This document shows, piece by piece, positions 30,759-37,284 of a stretch of 37,284 bases of DNA. The notes beneath the pieces were generated by a model. That model was not told the DNA's origin, did no database searches, and saw only the letters and a list, made by a program, of their open reading frames with translations. Numbering within the stretch: position 1 is the first letter of the stretch; each line of letters begins with the position of its first letter. The translations under genes and the position numbers were made by a program. Source of the DNA: Bacteroidales bacterium (GTDB taxonomy: Bacteria; Bacteroidota; Bacteroidia; Bacteroidales; F082); contig JAGCPJ010000056.1 in NCBI GenBank assembly GCA_017965765.1, positions 1 to 37,284 of the forward strand, in the 5' to 3' direction.

Positions 30759-32837
30759 TTAACCTTTGATTTTGTACACCAGGAACACCGCATCGCCGAA
30801 AGTGTTGTTGATGCGGCCATTCTTCACATCCCTGACAGACTCGGGGAATGGCAGGGCAAGATGGCGTTTCCTTTTCAAGATGTTTTTCACGGTGACCGTC
30901 GTGGCAGCCGACGTGATCTCCTTCCCTGTCTCCGCATCGAACCACCGCACCCGATATTGCGTTCCCCGACGCTGGTTTCTCATCGGGATGACGATGTCAT
31001 TGCTTTTCGAGCTAGGACGCGGCTTCTTGGCAGGATCCAACGTATAGACATATCCCTTGGGGTCGTTGATGGCATGGTCCACGAAGTGCCCGTTGTCGCC
31101 CACCTCGTCGGTCAAACGTCGCAGAGCCTGATAGGTGAAAGCTTCGTCTTGGGCCCATCCCAAGAGTGTATCTTCTGCGGCGTTCATCATATAGTAAGTC
31201 TCCAGTCCGTTGGGGAACACCATGGCCGAGCCTTGCGCCTCTCCGGTGGTCATGGCGGTGAAAGTCTCCGACAGCACCGGCAGGGACTTGCAGAAGGTCA
31301 GCATCGGACGGAAGTAGCGGAACAGGTCTTTTTCGTCGAGATACGACCAACGCCAGTACGAGGCGGGACCTGCGGTACCAGAAAACAGCGACGACCAAAG
31401 GGCATTGTGAAGGTCAACGCCCCGCGGATCCATCGTGTTGACCTCGATACGGTTGGCATTGCTGCCGAAGCCGAATTCACCAAAGAAAGTGAGTTTTGAA
31501 GGATAGGCGTCGGACATCACCCCGCTGAGATCCATGAGCCGTTGCGAGACTTGTTCTTTCGACTTCGCCTTTTGGATGTTCTGGTAATAGTGCCTTTGGA
31601 CAAGATCCAGGTGGTTGAAGATCTTTTTTTCGAAATCCTCCCACCCTTTCAACGAAGCCGTTGAGGTGGTCAGCAGATGATGGTAGGGATCCTGTTCGGC
31701 AAACAGTGCCGCCATAGTGGCATGCCAATCAAGGACCGCCTGTTTCTCAGTGGCGTTAGAAGACTCGCCGTAGAAGACATTGTCCACCTCATTCCAGAGT
31801 TCCCAGCAGAGGATGTTGGTGGCATAGCCCCATCGGGCGATGATGTAACGGAGCAAGTTCTTCGTGATCCGGATGGCCTCCTTGTCGGTAAAGAACTCCA
31901 AGGGACGTTGTAGCCCGAGCACAGTATGAAAGGGGTTGTATTTCCACCCACTGGGCATGCTGTTGTACTGCTCGCATTTGTTCAAGGCTTCGCTATCGTT
32001 CCTGAAATCGGCGGGATTGAAGACACAAGGCATCAAGGTGATCCCGTGCTCCGCGGCATAGCTCACGATGTAATCCAGCTCCGCAGCGTCTTTCTGGTTG
32101 ATCTCCGTATCGAAATACACCCTCGGCCTTCCACTGTTACGCAGCACATTTTCCGGACCGTAGAGCGACAGGTACTGGTAGCGATTCAGCCAAATCCTCA
32201 TGTAGTTGGCATTGCCCGCCAGCGAATCGATATAGCGTTGGTATTCGTAGATCCCATAGGGTTTCTTGAATGCATAGTAATCTGCGGTGGAATACCAGGC
32301 GACGTTGGGTCCGACAGGATAAAACGAGCGATATTTCCTCTTGCCGTTGACGAAGGCTTCCCGTTTCAGATACCGGGTGTTGGCCTTCCTGATGAAGCCT
32401 TGGGCGTCGCCAGCGACACAGTCGAAAGCCAAAGGCGTGCCTTTGTAAGCCGAGAGTTGCGCTGCCCCGGAACGGTCCATTGCGTGAACCTCGTAGGTCC
32501 ACCGGCCCACGGCATCGGGGGTGAAGCGGATCTTCCATCCGTCGTTGTCACCATTGCGGGCGGCGACTTCGATGTTGTCTTTCTGCATGAGATGATAGGC
32601 CTCATAATAGAACCCATTCACACGGAAGGTCTTCCCTTCGGGGCTACGGAAGACGGCATACACGTCGATGACCTCCGGGTCGTAGGGGTTGGCATAGCCT
32701 CCAAGGTTGAAGGAGAACTCATAAAGACTGTAAACCGCCACCTCCTTGGGGAAAGACACCCTTGAAATCTTGGGTTGTGCTTGGCTAACGGTGACGAGGG
32801 CGAGCAGGCAGAGGAAGATAACAGTCTTCTTCATCAT
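30759..32837 (-). CDS. DUF5060 glycoside hydrolase, secreted
   Basis: The 692-residue protein has a signal peptide (about 1-20, ending SQA), an N-terminal DUF5060 beta-sandwich (25-140, including GWKIRFTPDAVGRWTYEV) and a GH-A type barrel (165-560). Likely acid/base is E350 in ILCWELWNEVD and likely nucleophile is E454 in TFFGEFGFGSN. These enzymes act on plant, algal or host polysaccharides; the substrate is not readable here. No SusC/SusD genes are nearby, so it is not in a typical polysaccharide locus. The first ATG overlaps the L,D-transpeptidase stop by 4 bp; a second ATG follows at once. Confidence 0.85.
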   Translation of the reverse strand: MMKKTVIFLCLLALVTVSQAQPKISRVSFPKEVAVYSLYEFSFNLGGYANPYDPEVIDVYAVFRSPEGKTFRVNGFYYEAYHLMQKDNIEVAARNGDNDGWKIRFTPDAVGRWTYEVHAMDRSGAAQLSAYKGTPLAFDCVAGDAQGFIRKANTRYLKREAFVNGKRKYRSFYPVGPNVAWYSTADYYAFKKPYGIYEYQRYIDSLAGNANYMRIWLNRYQYLSLYGPENVLRNSGRPRVYFDTEINQKDAAELDYIVSYAAEHGITLMPCVFNPADFRNDSEALNKCEQYNSMPSGWKYNPFHTVLGLQRPLEFFTDKEAIRITKNLLRYIIARWGYATNILCWELWNEVDNVFYGESSNATEKQAVLDWHATMAALFAEQDPYHHLLTTSTASLKGWEDFEKKIFNHLDLVQRHYYQNIQKAKSKEQVSQRLMDLSGVMSDAYPSKLTFFGEFGFGSNANRIEVNTMDPRGVDLHNALWSSLFSGTAGPASYWRWSYLDEKDLFRYFRPMLTFCKSLPVLSETFTAMTTGEAQGSAMVFPNGLETYYMMNAAEDTLLGWAQDEAFTYQALRRLTDEVGDNGHFVDHAINDPKGYVYTLDPAKKPRPSSKSNDIVIPMRNQRRGTQYRVRWFDAETGKEITSAATTVTVKNILKRKRHLALPFPESVRDVKNGRINNTFGDAVFLVYKIKG

Positions 32838-33418
32838 TGCTCGTCTTTCAAGATGACCACTTTCATGCCCACGAAGGCATACTGGTTTTTCAGTTCATCC
32901 AGGTCGGCATCGCGGAGGCGGATACAGCCCTCGCTGCCACGTCCCGGCACAGAACTCTCGTTGTTGGTGCTGCCGTGGATGCCAATGCCGTTGAACCCGG
33001 TCTTCAAGCGCATGAACCAGTTGCCGTAAGCCAGGATGCTGCCACGGCCGTCGCCAAAGTCATGGACCCAATTAGAGGCCGGCTGTATCTGCGTGATGGT
33101 GAAAGGATTCTCGAAGGTACACTCCGGTGTCTTCATGTCGCCCGACTTGGTCTTAGGACCGTAGTTCTTGCCCACGCAGACCGGATAACGCGCCAGCAAC
33201 ACCGTGTCGCCTTCCTGGTTCTCATAGACGCTGAGATACAGTTCCGGCTTGGAGATCACGATGAAACAATTGTCGCGGTTGACCAAGGTTCCCAACACCA
33301 GCGGCTTTTCCTCCGGGATGGTGTCCTTGGGCATCGACCCGTCTTTCACATTGTTGGCTTTTCCGCCGCATGCGGTTAACAACACCAACCCTAAAACAAA
33401 TAATACGATTCTTTTCAT
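32834..33418 (-). CDS. L,D-transpeptidase (YkuD) lipoprotein
   Basis: The 194-residue protein has a lipobox LLTACG with Cys17 and a YkuD domain (50-192). The catalytic motif is intact: IHGST with H148, and GSEGCIRLRD with Cys165 and Arg167. Such enzymes make 3-3 cross-links in peptidoglycan or attach proteins to it, in the periplasm. The stop overlaps the DUF5060 start, so the two are co-translated; the functional link is unclear. Heptamer tract C lies just upstream. Confidence 0.9.
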   Translation of the reverse strand: MKRIVLFVLGLVLLTACGGKANNVKDGSMPKDTIPEEKPLVLGTLVNRDNCFIVISKPELYLSVYENQEGDTVLLARYPVCVGKNYGPKTKSGDMKTPECTFENPFTITQIQPASNWVHDFGDGRGSILAYGNWFMRLKTGFNGIGIHGSTNNESSVPGRGSEGCIRLRDADLDELKNQYAFVGMKVVILKDEQ

Positions 33419-33446
33419 GCTACCGAGCTTTATTTCCTAACAGGCA

Positions 33447-33475
33447 TTTTTCCGTTTTCCGTTCTCCGTTTTCCG
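33447..33475 (-). repeat. Heptamer tract C, (GGAAAAC)n
   Basis: On the minus strand CGGAAAA and CGGAGAA units follow directly after the TAA (33476-33478) of the Zn-ribbon gene and end 28 bp before the L,D-transpeptidase ATG. It repeats the layout of tract A. Confidence 0.9.
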
Positions 33476-34216
33476 TTACCCCGTCACCATGAACACCCTC
33501 GAATCCTTCCACTTGGAGTGGTAGAGAAGCTCGCTGGTGAAATGGGTACGACTTGTTTTCTGTTCAAGGATCGCCTTGGTCTTGTCAAACTGCCGCAGCT
33601 CACGGTAAATCTCCGGGAGTTCCATGTCGATCTGTTCCTCGGGATGCTTTTCAAGCAGCGTGAGAAGGCGTTGAAGGTTTTCGGTAAAATCCTTGTTGCT
33701 CTTGAGGAAAATCTTCTCCCCCTCAATCAACATCCGTCGATAGGCGGACCACACGCCATAGCTCATGAATCCGTTGAGGAAATACTTCCATCGGATATAC
33801 TGGAAGTTACGGTGCAGGTCGTTGTAGGCCCACCACAGCAGACGACGTAGATAAATCTCCTTCTTAGGCTCATAGTGCGTCTTGGCCAGGAACTGCCGAT
33901 AATGCTGGATCAGCGCTTGTTTTCCCTTGTTGTCCGAGAAGCTGATGCCGAAGAAGCGCCAAGTGTTCCAAGAATAGACTGCTGCGTTGGGTTTTTCCAC
34001 GGTGATGAACGGCTCCACAGGCTCTTCCACCCAGAAGGCATGTCCGCAAGAGGGACAGAGGATCATCTTCTGACGGGTGGTGATGTAGTTGTCGTACAAC
34101 ACCTTGCCATCCGAATACAAGATAGCCTCGTTGACAAACTCCGACTTGAGGTTTCTTCCTTCAAGCCAGGCCTGACAGCAGGGGCATTGGAAATAATATG
34201 AGTCGTATTTCAGCAT
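33476..34216 (-). CDS. Zn-ribbon protein of unknown function
   Basis: I do not recognise a named family with certainty. The 246-residue soluble protein has CPCC (11-14) and CPSC (54-57), which could bind one zinc ion, then an aromatic- and Arg-rich helical region (WWAYNDLHRNFQYIRWKYFLNGF) and a TPR-like C-terminus (LLTLLEKHPEEQIDMELPEIYRELRQFDKTKAIL). It resembles the DUF2225-like type of cytosolic sensor or scaffold protein. ATG 34216 is used; the open frame to 34231 starts at a TTG. It is the first gene of the operon with the L,D-transpeptidase and DUF5060 hydrolase. Confidence 0.65.
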   Translation of the reverse strand: MLKYDSYYFQCPCCQAWLEGRNLKSEFVNEAILYSDGKVLYDNYITTRQKMILCPSCGHAFWVEEPVEPFITVEKPNAAVYSWNTWRFFGISFSDNKGKQALIQHYRQFLAKTHYEPKKEIYLRRLLWWAYNDLHRNFQYIRWKYFLNGFMSYGVWSAYRRMLIEGEKIFLKSNKDFTENLQRLLTLLEKHPEEQIDMELPEIYRELRQFDKTKAILEQKTSRTHFTSELLYHSKWKDSRVFMVTG

Positions 34217-34245
34217 GGTCGGTTTTCTCAACGAGCAGCAACTCG

Positions 34246-34253
34246 CAAAGATA
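34246..34253 (-). promoter_or_regulatory. TAnnTTTG promoter of the Zn-ribbon/L,D-transpeptidase/DUF5060 operon
   Basis: TATCTTTG on the minus strand ends 29 nt before ATG 34216 and lies just after the RNase H stop (34262). Confidence 0.65.
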
Positions 34254-34261
34254 ACATTTTT

Positions 34262-34939
34262 TCATTTCCTACCATAATCTGCAGGAATTTCTCCCCAGAT
34301 TTCGGTTTTCCACTTCAACACGGGAATGGTGTTGGCATTGTCGCGCATCCACTGTTCGTTTTCATGGAGCCATTTCTCGGCACGGGCAATCAATTCAAAG
34401 AGGTATTCGTTTTTTTCGTTTTGCTGGAGTTTGGTCTTGCATTTCTTCTCCCGCACCCACTTCTGTGCATTGACGGAGTCGCTGTAGATCGGTATTTGTG
34501 TCCGTTTCTGTTTCTGCCAAGCCAAAGCGTGGACGATGGCCAAGAATTCTCCGATGTTGTTGGTCCCATATTCGAAGACGGGACTTTTGAACAGGTCGGT
34601 CACCATTGTCGGCTCGGATTCCGTGCCCAGCACCACATACTTTCCTTGATACTCCATCTTTCCAGGATTGCCCGAACAGGCGGCATCCACAGCGATGAAA
34701 GTGGAAAACGGACAGTGGGAAGTGGATAGTTTTTTATTTTCCGTTCTCCGTTCTCCGTTTTCCGTTTTCCACTCCACACTCCCTGGTCCCTGCTCAAAGG
34801 CCTTCTCGGCACTTTCTTTATCAGGGAATCCTTTATACAACGCCCCCTGGAAGCCTTCCACTTCCTTTTTACAGGCTTCCCAGTTATCATAGATGCCTGG
34901 GGTACGGCCTTTCCATACGACGTAATACTTGTTCTTCAT
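34262..34939 (-). CDS. Ribonuclease H with viroplasmin-like N-terminal domain
   Basis: The enzyme cuts the RNA strand of RNA-DNA hybrids. The 225-residue protein has the caulimovirus-viroplasmin domain (1-53: KYYVVWKGRTPGIYDNWEAC) and an RNase H domain (80-225) with acidic residues D85 (AVDAACSGNPG), E131 (NNIGEFLAIVHAL) and D154 (PIYSDSVNA). The linker (about 55-80, including EWKTENGERRTENKK) is the in-frame translation of heptamer tract D. It lies between the 32-bp tandem repeat block and the Zn-ribbon promoter; no promoter of its own was seen. Confidence 0.9.
   Translation of the reverse strand: MKNKYYVVWKGRTPGIYDNWEACKKEVEGFQGALYKGFPDKESAEKAFEQGPGSVEWKTENGERRTENKKLSTSHCPFSTFIAVDAACSGNPGKMEYQGKYVVLGTESEPTMVTDLFKSPVFEYGTNNIGEFLAIVHALAWQKQKRTQIPIYSDSVNAQKWVREKKCKTKLQQNEKNEYLFELIARAEKWLHENEQWMRDNANTIPVLKWKTEIWGEIPADYGRK
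34700..34776. repeat. Heptamer tract D, inverted pair, inside the RNase H gene
   Basis: On the plus strand GTGGAAAAC-type units (GGACAGT, GGGAAGT, GGATAGT) are followed by a T-rich centre and then the reverse-complement units (CTCCGTT, TTCCGTT) up to 34776. This is the same inverted layout as tract B. It is read in frame as the linker between the two RNase H domains. Confidence 0.9.
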
Positions 34940-34948
34940 ATAAGGTTT

Positions 34949-35131
34949 AACGGCGAATTTTACGAATTTTACGAAATTAGTTTAATTCGTTTAATTCGCC
35001 GTTAAAAATTCGTTTAATTAGTTTAATTCGCCGTTAAAAATTCGTTTAATTAGTTTAATTCGCCGTTAAAAATTCGTTTAATTCGTTTAATTCGCCGTTA
35101 AGAATTCATTTTATTCGTAAAATTCGCCGTT
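34949..35131. repeat. 32-bp tandem repeats framed by an 18-bp inverted repeat
   Basis: Four units of exactly 32 bp start with TTCGCCGTTA at 34995, 35027, 35059 and 35091, with a fifth partial at 35123. Units 1 and 2 are identical; unit 4 is the most diverged. AACGGCGAATTTTACGAA (34949-34966) and its exact reverse complement (35114-35131) bracket the block. It fills the gap between the pfkA stop and the RNase H start. There are no spacers, so it is not CRISPR. Confidence 0.95.
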
Positions 35132-35137
35132 CCTTTA

Positions 35138-36232
35138 TCAGATACCTAAAGATATATCAAGCCCTCTCGCGGTGCTGACTAAGTCGCTGTCGATGGTGAC
35201 CAGGTTGGGCTTGGCGATGGCCTCGGCGAGCGGAACCGCTACCAGGTTGGGATGATGGTAAGCCACCATCTGGCCGAACTGTCCGTTGAGCACCATCTCG
35301 AAGGCTTTCACACCGAACTCCGAAGAAAGCACACGGTCGTAGGCGATCGGCACGCCACCGCGCTGCAGGTGACCCAGGATGGTCTCACGCAGGTCGTGCT
35401 TGAAGCCCGCCGCCTTCAGCTGGCTGATGAGGGCGTGTCCGATGCCGCCCAGCTTCTTGTTCTCGTAACCCACCTCGGTGCTGATCTCGAAGATCTGCTG
35501 TCCGTCTTTCGGACGGGCGCCTTCGGAGGCCACGATGACGGCGAAGCCACGGTCGTGGTCGAAGCGTTTCTCCAGGCGTTCCTTCACCACGTTAATGTCA
35601 TAAGGGAACTCCGGCAAGAGGCAGACCTCCGCACCACCGGCGATAGCCGAGTGCAGGGCGATCCATCCGGCGTCGCGGCCCATCACCTCGAGGATGAAGA
35701 CACGGTTGTGTGAAGCCGCCGTGGTGACCAGCTTATCGACGGCCTCAGTGGCGATCTGCACAGCGGTCTGGAAACCGAAGGTACATTCCGTCATGGAGAG
35801 GTCGTTGTCGATGGTCTTGGGCACACCTATAATATTCAAACCCTTCTCATAGAGCTTCTGCGAGATGCGTTGCGAGCCGTCGCCGCCGATGCTGATGACC
35901 GCGTCGATGCCCATGTATTGCAGCTTGCGGAGCATCTCGTCGGAGCGATCCACGGTGGTCCAAGTACCGTCGTTGTTCTTTACGGGCCAGCTGAACGGAC
36001 CGCCCTTGTTGGTGGTCTCGATGATGGTGCCGCCGCGGAAGTGGATGCCACGCACCGTCTCCGGCGTCAGCCTGACGACCTCGGTGGGTTCCCACAGGAT
36101 GCCGTTATAGGCTTGTATGCTGCCGAGCACTTCCCAGTCTTTCTCTTGGGCGGCTCGCTTGACGATGGCGCGAATGACTGCATTTAATCCGGGACAGTCA
36201 CCACCGCCAGTGAGGACAAGTAGTCTTTTCAT
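35138..36232 (-). CDS. pfkA: 6-phosphofructokinase (long-type, probably ATP-dependent)
   Basis: Phosphorylates fructose 6-phosphate in glycolysis. The 364-residue protein has GGGDCPGLNAVIRA (9-22), GGDGS (116-120), VPKTIDND (137-144) with catalytic Asp142, EVMGRDAGW and LGHLQRGG. The residue equivalent to E. coli Gly104 is Gly119, as in ATP enzymes, while the Gly124 position is Lys139, usual in the PPi-linked/group III branch. G/K forms characterised in actinobacteria use ATP, so ATP is favoured by inference. ATG 36232 gives the family N-terminus MKRLLVLTGGGDCPG. It follows the DUF4919 gene by 23 bp. Confidence 0.92.
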   Translation of the reverse strand: MKRLLVLTGGGDCPGLNAVIRAIVKRAAQEKDWEVLGSIQAYNGILWEPTEVVRLTPETVRGIHFRGGTIIETTNKGGPFSWPVKNNDGTWTTVDRSDEMLRKLQYMGIDAVISIGGDGSQRISQKLYEKGLNIIGVPKTIDNDLSMTECTFGFQTAVQIATEAVDKLVTTAASHNRVFILEVMGRDAGWIALHSAIAGGAEVCLLPEFPYDINVVKERLEKRFDHDRGFAVIVASEGARPKDGQQIFEISTEVGYENKKLGGIGHALISQLKAAGFKHDLRETILGHLQRGGVPIAYDRVLSSEFGVKAFEMVLNGQFGQMVAYHHPNLVAVPLAEAIAKPNLVTIDSDLVSTARGLDISLGI

Positions 36233-36255
36233 ATTATAGGTGTTATTTTTAAAAC

Positions 36256-37011
36256 TCAAAAACCAAAAATCTTGTTCGTTGTTTCCATGCTAACAGTAAT
36301 ATTGAAGTACATGGATTTCAATCCATATTCATTCTCCTTCAAATCCATCACATCGTATGATTGGCCTTTGTCCTTCACCAACGATTGCATCGTGGGCGAC
36401 AAACCACAAATATCCATTATACCATACTCATCTGCGACGTTTATCACATGAAACGCCGTTTCTTTCGAGCGCCCGTCACCGGTGGAGGTCACCGCCGATA
36501 GAAGCATCACAACCTGATTATAGGCATCAGCGGTCTTTTCTGAATCTGGACCATACAAGTTACTATAGATAATTTGTTTATACCAGTGAAACCTGATATT
36601 CGTCGGGTCTGTTTCCAACTCCTTATCAATTTCCTTGGCAGCTTTTTCCCAATCTTCCTTACTAGGGGTATCCTTTTCAAAGGCTTCGCGCAAAGCATCG
36701 ATTTTGGCCCTCTTATAGGGGTCATAATCCGAACGTGTGGCGGTCCCATAATAAAAATGGCGTAATTGCTCAAGACTCAATGTGGTATCCGCCGCTTGGA
36801 AGCGTCTCAACAATTCGGGATAATAGAATTCGCTTTCTTTTGTGTTGATTTCTTTCTTGATCCTCTTATAGTCAGGAGCGTTTGCGGTAATGCTCGCCTC
36901 ACCTTTTAGCGTGGTTGTCTTTTTGCTTGTGGAACATGACCCCATTACAAACAAGGCAACCATCGACAGAAATGCTACCGTTACAATGGATTTCAAATAT
37001 CTCATTTTCAT
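36256..37011 (-). CDS. DUF4919 lipoprotein
   Basis: The 251-residue protein has a lipoprotein signal ending FVMGSC, so it should be anchored in a membrane facing the periplasm. The rest is helical with APDYKRIKKEI, FYYPELLRRF, RHFYYGTATRSDYDPYK and a C-terminal YGLKSMYFNITVSMETTNKIFGF, which matches DUF4919 as I know it; no function is established. Start ATG 37011 (MKMRYLKSIV) is preferred over 37059, which lies inside the palindrome; ATG 37005 is also possible. It is probably co-transcribed with pfkA and perhaps aspS. Confidence 0.75.
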   Translation of the reverse strand: MKMRYLKSIVTVAFLSMVALFVMGSCSTSKKTTTLKGEASITANAPDYKRIKKEINTKESEFYYPELLRRFQAADTTLSLEQLRHFYYGTATRSDYDPYKRAKIDALREAFEKDTPSKEDWEKAAKEIDKELETDPTNIRFHWYKQIIYSNLYGPDSEKTADAYNQVVMLLSAVTSTGDGRSKETAFHVINVADEYGIMDICGLSPTMQSLVKDKGQSYDVMDLKENEYGLKSMYFNITVSMETTNKIFGF

Positions 37012-37041
37012 ATTATTATTTTTTGAAGGTCCATTATTGAA

Positions 37042-37075
37042 TTTGTAGAGACGCGCCATGGCACGTCTCTACAAA
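37042..37075. repeat. 34-bp near-perfect palindrome (REP-like)
   Basis: TTTGTAGAGACG (37042-37053) pairs with CGTCTCTACAAA (37064-37075) around GCCATGGC, with one mismatched pair (37054/37063). It lies between the aspS stop and the DUF4919 start and may terminate or stabilise aspS mRNA. The core resembles the palindrome at 52-91. Confidence 0.9.
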
Positions 37076-37086
37076 CGTTTACAATT

Positions 37087-37284
37087 CTATTTCAAATTCA
37101 GCGCAATCTGCAACTCATCCAGTTGTTCTTGTGCGATGGGAGCAGGGCTGCCGCTCATCACATCACGGCCGGCGTTGTTCTTCGGGAAGGCGATGAAGTC
37201 GCGGATGCTGTCGGCGCCACCGAAGAGCGAGCAGAGACGGTCGAAGCCGAAGGCCAGACCAGCGTGAGGCGGAGCGCCATACTC
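37087..37284 (-). CDS. aspS: Aspartyl-tRNA synthetase, C-terminal fragment
   Basis: The window cuts this gene, leaving the last 65 residues. [17 protein letters not shown] contains class II motif 3 with its Arg, and [26 protein letters not shown] is the typical AspRS C-terminus. The enzyme charges tRNA-Asp. The stop codon is TAG at 37087-37089. The rest lies beyond 37284; there is no sign of a broken gene. Confidence 0.93.
   Translation of the reverse strand, partial: EYGAPPHAGLAFGFDRLCSLFGGADSIRDFIAFPKNNAGRDVMSGSPAPIAQEQLDELQIALNLK

Noticed and set aside
34949-35131. Possible CRISPR array
   Set aside because: The repeats are head to tail with exact 32-bp period and no unique spacers, and no cas genes are near.
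37087-37284. Truncated aspS as a pseudogene
   Set aside because: The gene is cut by the window end only; its frame is open to the last base.

Overview
The window looks like chromosomal DNA from an uncultured member of the Bacteroidota, probably Bacteroidia. The evidence is a complete type IX secretion (T9SS) core operon, gldF/gldG, a T9SS C-terminal sorting domain protein, DUF2807/DUF4340/DUF4919 family proteins, and repeated TAnnTTTG promoter elements in place of the usual -10 box. It holds no rRNA, tRNA, CRISPR array, phage or transposase. The left edge is a perfect 142-bp palindrome that is probably a contig end; the right edge cuts aspS.

Left third, plus strand (137-11856): M23 endopeptidase, rseP, then porP-porK-porL-porM-porN (outer-membrane PorP/SprF protein, PorK/N periplasmic ring, PorL/M proton-driven motor), closed by a hairpin terminator. 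An EamA transporter and recG follow, each with a promoter almost touching its start codon, then an AT-richer AAA-type ATPase (11926-13068).

Middle, minus strand (23347 down to 13065): eleven tightly packed genes with one recognisable promoter at the top: gldF, gldG, DUF4340, rlmH, DUF2807 lipoprotein, class II HMG-CoA reductase, GYDIA-family GHMP kinase, diphosphomevalonate decarboxylase, mevalonate kinase, gtrA-like and rfaE2-like. Four of these give a nearly complete mevalonate route to isopentenyl diphosphate; HMG-CoA synthase and isopentenyl-diphosphate isomerase are not in the window. Upstream lie a large secreted T9SS client protein (23381-26161) and an rRNA/tRNA-modification pair (SAM methyltransferase and RsuA-family pseudouridine synthase with an unusual Arg/Asp repeat domain).

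Right third: a 349-bp gene-free stretch with a candidate structured RNA, a bile-acid:Na+ symporter-like protein and a TatD hydrolase fired from back-to-back promoters, an operon of Zn-ribbon protein / L,D-transpeptidase / DUF5060 glycoside hydrolase, a viroplasmin-type RNase H, a 32-bp tandem repeat block, 6-phosphofructokinase, a DUF4919 lipoprotein and the end of aspS.

No new defence or biosynthetic system was recognised. The most unusual signal is repeat DNA: nine tracts of one 7-bp repeat family (roughly NGAARRY) in 37 kb. Seven begin at or run through stop codons and two read in frame through protein linkers (RfaE2-like, RNase H). A separate palindromic element reads in frame through the GYDIA kinase.
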